From: CBCPMX01 sp965120355
Lineage (GTDB): Bacteria > Bacillota > Clostridia > Oscillospirales > Oscillospiraceae
Assembly: GCA_965120355.1 (NCBI GenBank)
Contig: CBCPMX010000083.1
Coordinates: 1 to 19,005, forward strand
Reading direction: 5' to 3'
DNA: 19,005 bases
Part shown: positions 1 through 7,109 of the stretch, in pieces
Position numbering within the stretch: the stretch's first letter is position 1
Layout: each line of letters opens with the position of its first letter
The notes under the pieces: model-generated
Databases searched by the model: none
What the model was told of the DNA's origin: nothing
What the model saw: only the letters and a program-made list of their open reading frames with translations
Program-made: the position numbers and the translations under genes

Positions 1-19
1 CTATGGACTTTCTTGTTAG

Positions 20-418
20 GTGTTCAACTTGATTTTACAATCAACCTATATTTTATTTTGTCTTGCCGTTTTCTGCGGGATTGTGTACCTTTTCATCCTG
101 ATTGTAAACCTCCTGATTGTAAAAGCATTAAAAAAGTACATTCGTTCCAAAGAGGTTCGGGAAGAAAAGAAGAAAGTTAAAAAATCCCTGGGAGAAGCCC
201 TGAAGGAAAACCGTATGCGCTGTCAAATGACACAGGAATTTGTTGCGGAGGCGCTGGGCGTCAGCCGCCAGTCCGTTTCCAAATGGGAAAACGGCTCCAG
301 CGATCCGAATACCTCCAATCTGATTGCTCTCGCAAAACTCTACAAAATTTCCCCGGAGGATTTACTGAGATGTGTCGAAAATGTGCCGGAGGAGGACAAA
401 CAGGAAACAAAAAAGTGA
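20..418 (+). CDS. Membrane-anchored XRE-family helix-turn-helix regulator
   Basis: This 132-residue protein has one long hydrophobic segment at about residues 9-36, then a short basic charged linker (about 38-57), then a Cro/C1-type helix-turn-helix at about 58-118. The recognition region reads TQEFVAEALGVSRQSVSKWE, which is typical XRE. The family binds DNA as a dimer. Here the DNA-binding domain would be tethered to the cytoplasmic face of the membrane, an architecture I recall from many Clostridia. The start is GTG at 20, directly after an in-frame TAG at 17-19; no strong Shine-Dalgarno is visible, and TTG at 29 is an alternative. The gene converges on the DUF1294 gene with a 64-bp gap and no clear terminator. 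Its target and signal are unknown. Confidence 0.85.
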   Translation: MFNLILQSTYILFCLAVFCGIVYLFILIVNLLIVKALKKYIRSKEVREEKKKVKKSLGEALKENRMRCQMTQEFVAEALGVSRQSVSKWENGSSDPNTSNLIALAKLYKISPEDLLRCVENVPEEDKQETKK

Positions 419-482
419 CTTCTGCGGTTCCGTTCATCTAATGTGAGCAAATGGAATCCCCTCGGCGTTGGTGCAGCGAAAT

Positions 483-755
483 TTACGGATTTGCAGTTAA
501 AATGATGACTGCGCATACAATCTGTACCCCTAAAATCACCGGAAGTCCAATATAAAATTTCGCATGCTTTGTCTTGTGCCGGAACAGCAGCATACCGGCA
601 ATGCCGCCGATGGAGCCGCCCAGGACGGCGGTCAACAGCAAGGTGCGTTCCGGAATGCGCCACCGATGGCGTTTTGCCCGATGCTTGTCCACGCCCATAA
701 GCATCAGTGCCAAAAGATTTATGAAAAGTAGATAGTACACAAGGTATCGCAGCAT
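483..755 (-). CDS. DUF1294 family small membrane protein
   Basis: This 90-residue protein has three hydrophobic segments (about 3-21, 38-58 and 67-87), so it should be an inner-membrane protein. Between the first two lie family hallmarks: GVDKHRAKRHRWRIPE, then GGSIGGIAGM and FRHKTKHAKF. Together these identify DUF1294 (YsdA-like), whose biochemical role is unknown to me. Its length is normal for the single-domain version. It is the second gene of a - strand pair: it starts 12 bp after the stop of the MBL hydrolase, and its ribosome binding site (GAGGGAGG on the - strand, 762-769) overlaps that stop, so the two are probably cotranscribed and translationally coupled. Confidence 0.9.
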   Translation of the reverse strand: MLRYLVYYLLFINLLALMLMGVDKHRAKRHRWRIPERTLLLTAVLGGSIGGIAGMLLFRHKTKHAKFYIGLPVILGVQIVCAVIILTANP

Positions 756-767
756 ATACGGCCTCCC

Positions 768-1745
768 TCAGGACAGATAGAACAGGGATTCGCCGCCGGA
801 CAATCTGCGCTGCACCTGCCCGGTGCTCTCCAGAAACTCCAGATGGGCGATGGCTTCGCCGACGGCAAACCACTTCTGAGCTACAGGAAAATCACTCCAG
901 TCGTGACAGCGTATGCGCCAGGTCATCTGGGAAGCGACGGCGTAGGCATGTTGGTCCGGCTTTTTTGCGAGAATATCCAGAATCTCTTGGCAGCGCCGCT
1001 GATGGTGGTCCAGCAGCTCCTGAACGCGGGCAGAAAACGTGGTGTGGACTGCCCGGTGGGCCGGCAGGGGAAGGGTAACAGGGAAGGACTTGATTTTGTG
1101 CAGGCTTTCCAGATATGCCCCCAGGGCGTTGGGAAAGTTCATCCAGGCAGTAATATTTGGGGTGATGTCAAACAACACATGATCGCCCAGGAACAAAATG
1201 CCGCTTTTTCGGTCATACAGGCACATATGCCCTGGCGTGTGCCCTGGTGTGGCGACAGCTTCCAGGTCATAGCCGCCGTAGGAGTAGACGTTGCCTTCTT
1301 CCACCAGAATGTAGTCGTCATAGGGCAGCGGCATAAATTCTCGGGCAGGATTTTTCGTGGCGACCTCTTTCAATTCCGCGGCGGGGAAGCCGTGGCTGAG
1401 GAAGAAGGCGTCGTTTTTGTCCCACTGCAGCTCGCACAGCTTGCCGGGCAGGCGGGTACGGTCATAGCCGGACAGGAAGATTTTCGTGGATGCTGACGCA
1501 AGCTCCGGTGCGAGACCGGAATGATCCGAATGCAGGTGGGTCAGAAAAATATCTGTATTCTCCATGGATACGGACAAGCTGTCCAGCGCTTCCAGCATGG
1601 CATTGCGGCACTGAGGCTGACGAAAGCCTGTATCAATGAGCAGATTCCGAGCGCCCTTGATCAGATAGGCATTGAGACTTTTCAGGGGATTGCCCGGCAG
1701 GGGAATGAGGATACTGTAAATATGGGGTGCAACTTGTTCGATCAT
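768..1745 (-). CDS. MBL-fold metallo-hydrolase with C-terminal helical domain
   Basis: This 325-residue metallo-beta-lactamase-fold protein keeps the full dinuclear metal-binding set. THLHSDH at 69-75 supplies the HxHxDH motif, TPGHTPGH at 166-173 gives the next His, GDH at 187-189 gives the bridging Asp, and PAH at 228-230 gives the last His. After about residue 240 there is a helical, winged-helix-like tail, as in the LACTB2-like and glyoxalase-II-like branch. The family hydrolyses thioesters, lactones or phosphodiesters; the substrate here cannot be assigned. There is no signal peptide, so it is cytoplasmic. The ATG has a good ribosome binding site (GAGGAG, 1752-1757) and a - strand promoter at 1778-1806. 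It is the first gene of a unit with the DUF1294 gene. Confidence 0.9.
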   Translation of the reverse strand: MIEQVAPHIYSILIPLPGNPLKSLNAYLIKGARNLLIDTGFRQPQCRNAMLEALDSLSVSMENTDIFLTHLHSDHSGLAPELASASTKIFLSGYDRTRLPGKLCELQWDKNDAFFLSHGFPAAELKEVATKNPAREFMPLPYDDYILVEEGNVYSYGGYDLEAVATPGHTPGHMCLYDRKSGILFLGDHVLFDITPNITAWMNFPNALGAYLESLHKIKSFPVTLPLPAHRAVHTTFSARVQELLDHHQRRCQEILDILAKKPDQHAYAVASQMTWRIRCHDWSDFPVAQKWFAVGEAIAHLEFLESTGQVQRRLSGGESLFYLS

Positions 1746-1774
1746 AATAGACTCCTCGCATAGATGTTCTGAAC

Positions 1775-1806
1775 TTGATTATACACGGTCTGTTTGCTAT
1801 AATCAA
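1775..1806. promoter_or_regulatory. Symmetric overlapping bidirectional promoter
   Basis: TTGATTATA (1775-1783) and its exact reverse complement TATAATCAA (1798-1806) are separated by 14 bp. Each arm contains a -35 for one strand and a -10 for the other. On +, TTGATT (1775-1780), 17 bp, TATAAT (1798-1803). On -, TTGATT (1801-1806), 17 bp, TATAAT (1778-1783). Both are near-consensus sigma-A promoters with optimal spacing. The - promoter faces the MBL/DUF1294 unit and the + promoter faces the nuclease gene, leaving a leader of about 210 nt on that side. Polymerases cannot occupy both at once, so the two units should compete. Confidence 0.75.
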
Positions 1807-2019
1807 ACATAAATCATTTGTATTTGAGCGCTGCGGTACACGCGGCCCTGCGGCTTATGTAGCCATTTAGAAAGGAATACTTCTGACGTTTTCCATACAG
1901 GAACTGTTGATTTGTCCCAAGTGCCGCTGCGCCCTGCCGGAGACATGGAGTATTTCTGTGTGGTGGAAGCCAGAAAATAACGCACAGCGAGGCTACTGCC
2001 ATTGGGGGAAGGAGAAGAT

Positions 2020-2973
2020 ATGAATCAGAGACTGCGCGGGATTGTGTGCCTTTTGGCCGTGCTGTGCGTTCTGCTAACGGGGTGTCAGGGCGTGGCGGTC
2101 CGCGAGGGCGCGGCGGAGATTGTCAGCTTGGACGCTCTGCCGGCCTATGCCGGGGAGCCCTATGTGGTACTGGAGGACAATGAACCGGACTTTTCACAGG
2201 AAGATCTGACCACAGAAGCCTTTGAACGCTACAGTCCTCTGGACAGCCTTGGCCGCTGCGGCGTAGCATATGCGAATATTTGCATAGAACTGATGCCAAC
2301 GGAGGAGCGGGGGTCCATTGGGCAGGTGCGGCCATCCGGCTGGCAGACTGTGAAGTACGACTGTGTGGACGGGAAGTACCTGTACAACCGCTGTCATCTC
2401 ATTGGCTATCAATTGGCGGGGGAGAATGCCAACGAACAGAATTTGATAACCGGCACCCGATATCTCAACGTCGAGGGAATGCTGCCTTTTGAGAACCTGG
2501 TGGCCGACTATGTGGCAGAAACAGAGAACCATGTACTCTATCGGGTAACGCCTGTGTTCGAAGGGGCCAATCTGGTGGCCAGTGGTGTGGAGTTAGAAGC
2601 ACTGAGTGTGGAGGACGGCGGGGAGGGCGTCTGCTTTCATGTCTATATCTACAATGTGCAGCCCGGCGTTGTCATCGACTATGCCACTGGCCAGAGCCAT
2701 CTGGCAGAAAGCGAGTCCGCCGGATCGCCGCAGACGGCGCAGACAGACACTGTGGATGTGACAGAATCTGCAAAGCCCGAACTTGATTCCGGCGATGCCG
2801 GCGAACAGGACGCTGCCCAGGAATATGTCCTCAATACGCGCTCTATGAAATTCCATTTTCCGGATTGTTCCGGCGCTGCGGCCATGAGCGAAAGCAACCG
2901 GCAGGACTACACCGGCAGCAGAGAGGAGTTGATCGCCCAGGGCTATGCGCCCTGTGGGATCTGTCAGCCGTAA
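2020..2973 (+). CDS. Lipoprotein DNA/RNA non-specific endonuclease with C-terminal Cys-containing domain
   Basis: This 317-residue protein starts with a lipoprotein signal peptide (hydrophobic 8-20, lipobox LLTGC, Cys22), so it should be anchored outside the membrane. The central domain belongs to the non-specific (beta-beta-alpha metal, EndA/NucA-like) nucleases: YNRCHLIGYQLAGENANEQN at 122-141 carries the catalytic His126 and the metal-binding Asn. The usual DRGH is NRCH here, a form I associate with the clostridial branch. After a Ser/Thr/Glu-rich linker (about 228-266), the last 50 residues form a separate small domain with HFPDC and CGIC cysteine motifs. The start is ATG 2020, preceded by AAGGAG; an upstream in-frame TTG at 2002 lies before that site and is unlikely. 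Roles could be nutrient scavenging or DNA processing during uptake. Confidence 0.88.
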   Translation: MNQRLRGIVCLLAVLCVLLTGCQGVAVREGAAEIVSLDALPAYAGEPYVVLEDNEPDFSQEDLTTEAFERYSPLDSLGRCGVAYANICIELMPTEERGSIGQVRPSGWQTVKYDCVDGKYLYNRCHLIGYQLAGENANEQNLITGTRYLNVEGMLPFENLVADYVAETENHVLYRVTPVFEGANLVASGVELEALSVEDGGEGVCFHVYIYNVQPGVVIDYATGQSHLAESESAGSPQTAQTDTVDVTESAKPELDSGDAGEQDAAQEYVLNTRSMKFHFPDCSGAAAMSESNRQDYTGSREELIAQGYAPCGICQP

Positions 2974-2992
2974 AGCGGCAAAGGAGAGAATG

Positions 2993-3865
2993 ATGGCAGC
3001 ATTGACACTGGAGAAGCATGTCCGGGACGATCCCCAGCTGCGCGAAAGCTTTTTTACATTGGCGAGGGAGACGTTCGGCCTGGATTTTTCGCAATGGTAT
3101 TGCAGCGGATTCTGGACGGACAGGTACCAACCCTATGCACTGGTTTGCGATGGCCGCGTCGTGGCCAATGTGTCTGTCAACCGCATCCCGGTCCGATGGG
3201 ATGGGAGACAGAGGCGCTGTATCCAACTGGGAACCGTGATGACCCATCCCGGCTTTCGGGGACAGGGGCTGGCCAGCCGGCTGATGCGGGAAGTCCTGAC
3301 GGATTGGCGGGACAATTGTGATGTCATGTATTTGTATGCCAACGACTCTGTGCTGGAATTCTACCCGAAATTCGGGTTCGCGCCGGAAAAAGAGTATCAA
3401 TATGCGCTGAATCTGACGCCCGCAGCGAGGGACTTTTGCCGCTTGGATCCGCACACGCCCCAGGGGCAGGCGTGTCTGTTGCGGTGCTATGAAGCCTCCA
3501 ATCCCTATTCCCGGCTGGCCATGGAGGACAATTCGGGACTGTTGATGTTTTACTGCGCCGGCCCCCTGGCATCGTGCGTTTGGTATTCTCCGTCCCGGGA
3601 CGTCGTGGTGGTGGGGGCGCAGGAAGGGGCACAGTTTTTCTGTTACGACATTTTTGGTGCATCGCAGGCGCCCATGGAGACGATTCTCAGGGAGGCTGCC
3701 GGTCCGGGCACCCGCCGTGTGGTGCTGGGATTTGTACCGGTGAATGCGGACCGCTGCGATTGCATAGAGCTGCGGGAGGAAGACACCACCCTGTTTCTGC
3801 TTCGGGGGAAGGACGCCCTGCTTGCAGGGCAGAAGCTGCGCTTTCCGGCGCTGTCCCACGCATGA
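2993..3865 (+). CDS. GNAT family N-acetyltransferase (Eis-like)
   Basis: This protein of about 290 residues has an N-terminal GNAT fold with the acetyl-CoA pyrophosphate-binding motif at about 79-97 (THPGFRGQGLASRLM), followed by YLYANDSVLEFYPKFGF, a common GNAT strand-and-helix signature. The region after about 140 is longer than a single GNAT domain and suggests the two-domain Eis-like arrangement. It should transfer an acetyl group from acetyl-CoA to an amine; the acceptor is unknown. There are two adjacent ATGs (2990 and 2993). The ribosome binding site AAAGGAG at 2980-2986 fits 2993 better (6-nt spacing). It begins 19 bp after the nuclease stop and is probably cotranscribed with it. Confidence 0.87.
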   Translation: MAALTLEKHVRDDPQLRESFFTLARETFGLDFSQWYCSGFWTDRYQPYALVCDGRVVANVSVNRIPVRWDGRQRRCIQLGTVMTHPGFRGQGLASRLMREVLTDWRDNCDVMYLYANDSVLEFYPKFGFAPEKEYQYALNLTPAARDFCRLDPHTPQGQACLLRCYEASNPYSRLAMEDNSGLLMFYCAGPLASCVWYSPSRDVVVVGAQEGAQFFCYDIFGASQAPMETILREAAGPGTRRVVLGFVPVNADRCDCIELREEDTTLFLLRGKDALLAGQKLRFPALSHA

Positions 3866-3916
3866 GGTAAGTTTTGCGTCCAAGGGCTGCGGAGCCTGCC
3901 GGTTGGAGAAGCCGAA

Positions 3917-3945
3917 TTGCTTTTTTTGCGGCCATGTGCTACACT
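3917..3945 (+). promoter_or_regulatory. Putative sigma-A promoter for the esterase/ATP-grasp unit
   Basis: TTGCTT (3917-3922) and TACACT (3940-3945) are separated by 17 bp, each matching four of six consensus bases or better. The site lies in the 164-bp gap between the GNAT gene and the first esterase, about 80 bp upstream of its start. A weak 5-bp hairpin (CGGTT/AGCCG, about 3900-3914) followed by a T7 run at 3921-3927 overlaps it and could act as a weak terminator for the upstream pair. Confidence 0.45.
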
Positions 3946-4029
3946 ACAAGCAGAGCCGCGCCCTGGCCCCAAAGCCGGAGCCAGGACGGCAGTTCGCAGC
4001 AAACACGCAGCAGAGGGACTTGATTGATC

Positions 4030-4809
4030 ATGGTTTTCAAATGGAATGTAACGCTTCCGGCGCTGACGGGAGACGCACCGCGCCGTGCCTATGTTTACGT
4101 GCCTGATTGGGCGGAATATGACCCGGAGGCTCGGTTCCCGGTTCTGTACATGTTCGATGGGCACAATGTCTTTTTTGACGAAGACGCCACCTATGGGAAG
4201 AGCTGGGGGATGAAAGACTATCTGGACAATACCGGCACACCGCTGATTGTGGCCGCTGTGGAGTGCAATCACAGCCCGGACGGCGGACGCCTGTCGGAGT
4301 ATTCGCCGTTCAGCTTTCAGGATCCGGCACTGGGCGCCATTTGCGGCCGCGGCCGGCAGACGATGGAATGGTTTGTGGATGAGTTTAAGCCCCTTGTAGA
4401 CCGGGAGTTCCCCACACTGCCGGACCGGGCGCATACGTTTATTGCCGGCAGTTCCATGGGCGGCCTCATGAGCCTGTATGCGGTGCTGGCCTATAACCGG
4501 GTCTTTTCCAGGGCGGCCGCGTTGTCGCCGTCCATCTGGTTTGCCACAGATCAGCTCGAAGCGCTCATCAGCCGTGCGCGAGTTGCGCAAGATACCGTGG
4601 TCTATATGGACTACGGCTCCAGAGAGATGGGGTTCCATGCAAACATGTTGCAGGAGTTCAGCAAGGTCACGGCCCAGCTTTTGCGCAAAAAGATTTTGCT
4701 CAGCTGCCGGATCGTCCCCGGCGGCAATCACAATGAGGCCAGCTGGGAACGGCAGATTCCGTTTTTCCTGCATACTCTCCTCTACAATGTGGACGGCTCG
4801 AACGAATAA
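4030..4809 (+). CDS. Alpha/beta-hydrolase-fold esterase (PF00756-like), first copy
   Basis: This 259-residue cytoplasmic alpha/beta hydrolase has no signal peptide. The nucleophile elbow is GSSMGG (140-145, Ser142), the catalytic His is probably His234 in PGGNHNEASW, and the N-terminal strand FPVLYMFDGHN is the family's oxyanion-hole region. The match is to the putative esterase family of the esterase D and enterochelin-esterase type, which cleaves ester or thioester bonds of small acylated molecules. ATG 4030 is preferred, but TTG 4024 has better spacing from the AGAGGG at 4012-4017 and would add two residues. It is followed after 29 bp by a second, divergent member of the fold and then by an ATP-grasp ligase. 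Confidence 0.88.
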   Translation: MVFKWNVTLPALTGDAPRRAYVYVPDWAEYDPEARFPVLYMFDGHNVFFDEDATYGKSWGMKDYLDNTGTPLIVAAVECNHSPDGGRLSEYSPFSFQDPALGAICGRGRQTMEWFVDEFKPLVDREFPTLPDRAHTFIAGSSMGGLMSLYAVLAYNRVFSRAAALSPSIWFATDQLEALISRARVAQDTVVYMDYGSREMGFHANMLQEFSKVTAQLLRKKILLSCRIVPGGNHNEASWERQIPFFLHTLLYNVDGSNE

Positions 4810-4838
4810 GAGGTAATATACACAAGAAGGTGCCGCCG

Positions 4839-5591
4839 ATGCATACAGAATATTTCAAAGATTACAGTCCCAATATGGGCCAGGATATGGAGTGCAAGCT
4901 CTATGGCCATGCCGGGAGGCCGGTTCTGTTTATTCCATGCCAGGACGGCCGGTTTTATGATTTCGAAAACTTTTCCATGACCGATGCCTGGGCGCCGTGG
5001 ATTGACGCCGGGCAGGTTATGGTGTTTTCCATTGACACGGTGGATCGGGAAACCTGGTCCAACAAATGCGCCGACCCCTATTGGCGCATCCGGCGTTACG
5101 AGGACTGGATTCGCTACATCACCGACGAAATGGTCCCGTTTATGCGGGGAATTGCCAATGAACGCAACGGATGGGAGGGGTATCCCGGCGTCATGGTATT
5201 TGGATGCAGCCTTGGCGCGACCCATGCAGCCAATTTGTATTTCCGCCGGCCGGATCTGTTTGACCGGCTGTTGGCCCTCAGCGGCATTTATACGGCGGAG
5301 TATGGGTTTGACAGCTATATGGACGAGGTGGTGTACCAAAATTCTCCGATTCATTACCTGGCCAATATGCCCGCCGATCACCCATATATTGACCTGTACA
5401 ACCGGAAAAAGGCTGTGATCTGTGTAGGGCAGGGCCCTTGGGAGCTGCCGGAGACCACCCGGTGGCTGGATGCCATCTGCCGGGACAAAGGCATTCATGT
5501 GTGGGTGGACTATTGGGGCTATGACTGCGCCCACGACTGGGACTGGTGGTATAAGCAGGTGGCCTATTTTGTGCCGTTCCTGCTGCCGTAG
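4839..5591 (+). CDS. Alpha/beta-hydrolase-fold esterase (PF00756-like), second copy
   Basis: This 250-residue protein shares the fold of its upstream neighbour but little sequence. The nucleophile elbow is FGCSLGATHA (121-130, Ser124). The C-terminal GYDCAHDWDWW (227-237) carries the likely catalytic His232 in an unusually tryptophan-rich setting, which suggests a pocket for an aromatic or flat substrate. There is no signal peptide. Start ATG 4839 follows AGAAGG (4825-4830) at 8 nt; an in-frame GTG at 4830 lies inside that site and is rejected. The two hydrolases are not recent duplicates, so they probably act on different bonds, or one is non-catalytic. The ATP-grasp gene follows after 81 bp. 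Confidence 0.85.
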   Translation: MHTEYFKDYSPNMGQDMECKLYGHAGRPVLFIPCQDGRFYDFENFSMTDAWAPWIDAGQVMVFSIDTVDRETWSNKCADPYWRIRRYEDWIRYITDEMVPFMRGIANERNGWEGYPGVMVFGCSLGATHAANLYFRRPDLFDRLLALSGIYTAEYGFDSYMDEVVYQNSPIHYLANMPADHPYIDLYNRKKAVICVGQGPWELPETTRWLDAICRDKGIHVWVDYWGYDCAHDWDWWYKQVAYFVPFLLP

Positions 5592-5672
5592 TGTCCGTTG
5601 CAGCCTGCGGCGCAATCAGATGGGGAGTATCCGGCGAAAGGCCGAATTTTGAGAAAGAAAGCAGTGGAAATT

Positions 5673-6866
5673 ATGAAGAATTTTATATTCATCTCTCCCA
5701 ATTTTCCGACAAATTATTGGCAGTTCTGCCGGGAGCTAAAAAACAATGGCCTCAATGTCCTGGGAATCGGCGACCAGCCCTATGAGGAGCTCAGCGGCGA
5801 TCTGAAAAACAGCCTTCAGGAATACTATAAAGTGGGCAGCCTGGAGAATTATGATGTGGTCTACCGTGCTGTGGCCTTTTTCATCTTTAAGTACGGGCGG
5901 ATCGACTGGCTGGAGTCCAACAATGAATACTGGCTGGAACGGGATGCCCGTCTGCGGTCCGACTTCCATATCACCACCGGGTTTCAGGAAGAGGATATGC
6001 CGCGGATCAAGTACAAGTCGAAGATGAAGGCGTACTATCAGAAAGCCGGTCTGCCTGTGGCGCGGTACCACTTGGTGGATTCTTTTGAAGGCTGCCGGGC
6101 CTTTGTGGAGCAGGTGGGGTATCCGGTGGTGGTGAAGCCGGACAACGGCGTGGGCGCTTCTCACACCTATAAGCTGTCCAGCGATGATGAGCTGCGGGCG
6201 TTTCTGGCGGACAAGGAGCCGGAAATCTCTTATATTATGGAAGAATTTGTGTATGCGGCAGTCAACTCTTATGACGCGATCATTGACTCCCACGGAAATC
6301 CCATTTTTGAAACTGGAAACATTACACCGGTCTCCATTATGGACATTGTCAACGAGGCAAACAACGCCGTCTATTATATCCTCAAGGATCTGCCTGAGGA
6401 TACCCGCAGGGCAGGCCGGGACACGGTTCGGAGCTTTGGGGTGAAAAGCCGGTTTGTCCATTTTGAATTTTTCCGCTTGGAACGGGATCAGGAGGGGCTG
6501 GGAAAGCAGGGACAGATTGTGGCGCTGGAGGTCAATATGCGGCCATGCGGCGGATTCACGCCGGATATGATCAATTTTGCCCACAGCACCAATGTCTATA
6601 AAATTTGGGCGGATATGATTGCGTTTGACCAGTCCACCGTGCCGGTGGGTGCGGATGCGTTCTGCGCCTTTGTGGGCCGCCGGGACGGCAAACGGTTTGT
6701 TTTGGACCACGATGCCGTTATGGCCAAATACGGCCCGCAGATGCGCATGGTCGAGCGCATTCCAGACGCCCTGTCCGATGCCATGGGCAACCAGATGTAT
6801 GTGGCTGTGTTCCAGACGCAGGAGGAACTGGACGGTTTCTACACAGATGTGCTGGCATGTGAATAA
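5673..6866 (+). CDS. ATP-grasp domain ligase
   Basis: This 397-residue protein has an N-terminal Rossmann-like pre-ATP-grasp domain (about 1-110) and an ATP-grasp core. YPVVVKPDNGVGASHTYKL (150-168) holds the ATP-binding Lys155, IMEEF (188-192) is the adenine-contacting hinge, and VALEVNMRP (283-291) supplies the metal-binding Glu286 and Asn288. ATP-grasp enzymes join a carboxylate to an amine or other nucleophile through an acyl-phosphate. The architecture resembles biotin-carboxylase-like, amino-acid ligase and CarB-like members, but there is no biotin-carrier partner nearby. The start is ATG 5673, with only a weak ribosome binding site; the frame is open upstream to 5598. With two esterases upstream it suggests formation and hydrolysis of one metabolite. 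The substrate is unknown. Confidence 0.87.
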   Translation: MKNFIFISPNFPTNYWQFCRELKNNGLNVLGIGDQPYEELSGDLKNSLQEYYKVGSLENYDVVYRAVAFFIFKYGRIDWLESNNEYWLERDARLRSDFHITTGFQEEDMPRIKYKSKMKAYYQKAGLPVARYHLVDSFEGCRAFVEQVGYPVVVKPDNGVGASHTYKLSSDDELRAFLADKEPEISYIMEEFVYAAVNSYDAIIDSHGNPIFETGNITPVSIMDIVNEANNAVYYILKDLPEDTRRAGRDTVRSFGVKSRFVHFEFFRLERDQEGLGKQGQIVALEVNMRPCGGFTPDMINFAHSTNVYKIWADMIAFDQSTVPVGADAFCAFVGRRDGKRFVLDHDAVMAKYGPQMRMVERIPDALSDAMGNQMYVAVFQTQEELDGFYTDVLACE

Positions 6867-6882
6867 GCGCGAACCTGTTTTA

Positions 6883-6910
6883 CCGCCCTGGCTGTCAAAA
6901 GCCAGGGCGG
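6883..6910 (+). terminator. Hairpin after ATP-grasp gene, possible terminator
   Basis: CCGCCCTGGCT (6883-6893) and AGCCAGGGCGG (6900-6910) form a perfect 11-bp stem with a 6-nt loop, 16 bp after the stop codon. The position and stability suit a terminator. The downstream tract (TGTGCGTTTC) is not a clean T run, so it may instead protect the 3' end of the mRNA. Confidence 0.55.
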
Positions 6911-6954
6911 TGTGCGTTTCGCGCTGCTGTGCAGGCAAACGCGAAAAATGTGTC

Positions 6955-6983
6955 TTGGTGCGCAGTGCTTTTCATGCTATAAT
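6955..6983 (+). promoter_or_regulatory. Sigma-A promoter of the AraC regulator gene
   Basis: TTGGTG (6955-6960), a 17-bp spacer and a perfect TATAAT (6978-6983) lie about 127 bp upstream of the regulator's start codon. The leader of about 120 nt has no feature I recognise. Confidence 0.75.
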
Positions 6984-7109
6984 TGATAATACAGGGTCTT
7001 GGTTGTGGGATTGCCGGAATGATTGCGCCAAGCCGCGTTTGAAGGATCCCAAAAGCAGGATCGTACAACGCAAGGCGAATGTTGGAAGAACGGAAAGGAG
7101 GGCAGTTCC

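Noticed and set aside
3822..4106. 94-codon + frame with several Cys residues (GCGACR, CFFCGH) between GNAT and the first esterase
   Set aside because: It overlaps the end of the GNAT gene and the start of the esterase in another frame, has no ribosome binding site, and contains the likely promoter; the Cys pattern is suggestive but unsupported.
3643..4773. Long - strand open frame of 376 codons opposite the GNAT and first esterase genes
   Set aside because: It overlaps two well-supported + strand genes, has low-complexity Arg/Pro/His-rich composition typical of antisense frames in GC-rich DNA, and shows no recognisable domain.
5736..6938. Long - strand open frame of 400 codons opposite the ATP-grasp gene
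   Set aside because: It mirrors the codon phase of the ATP-grasp gene, has no domain signature or convincing ribosome binding site, and crosses the hairpin at 6883-6910.
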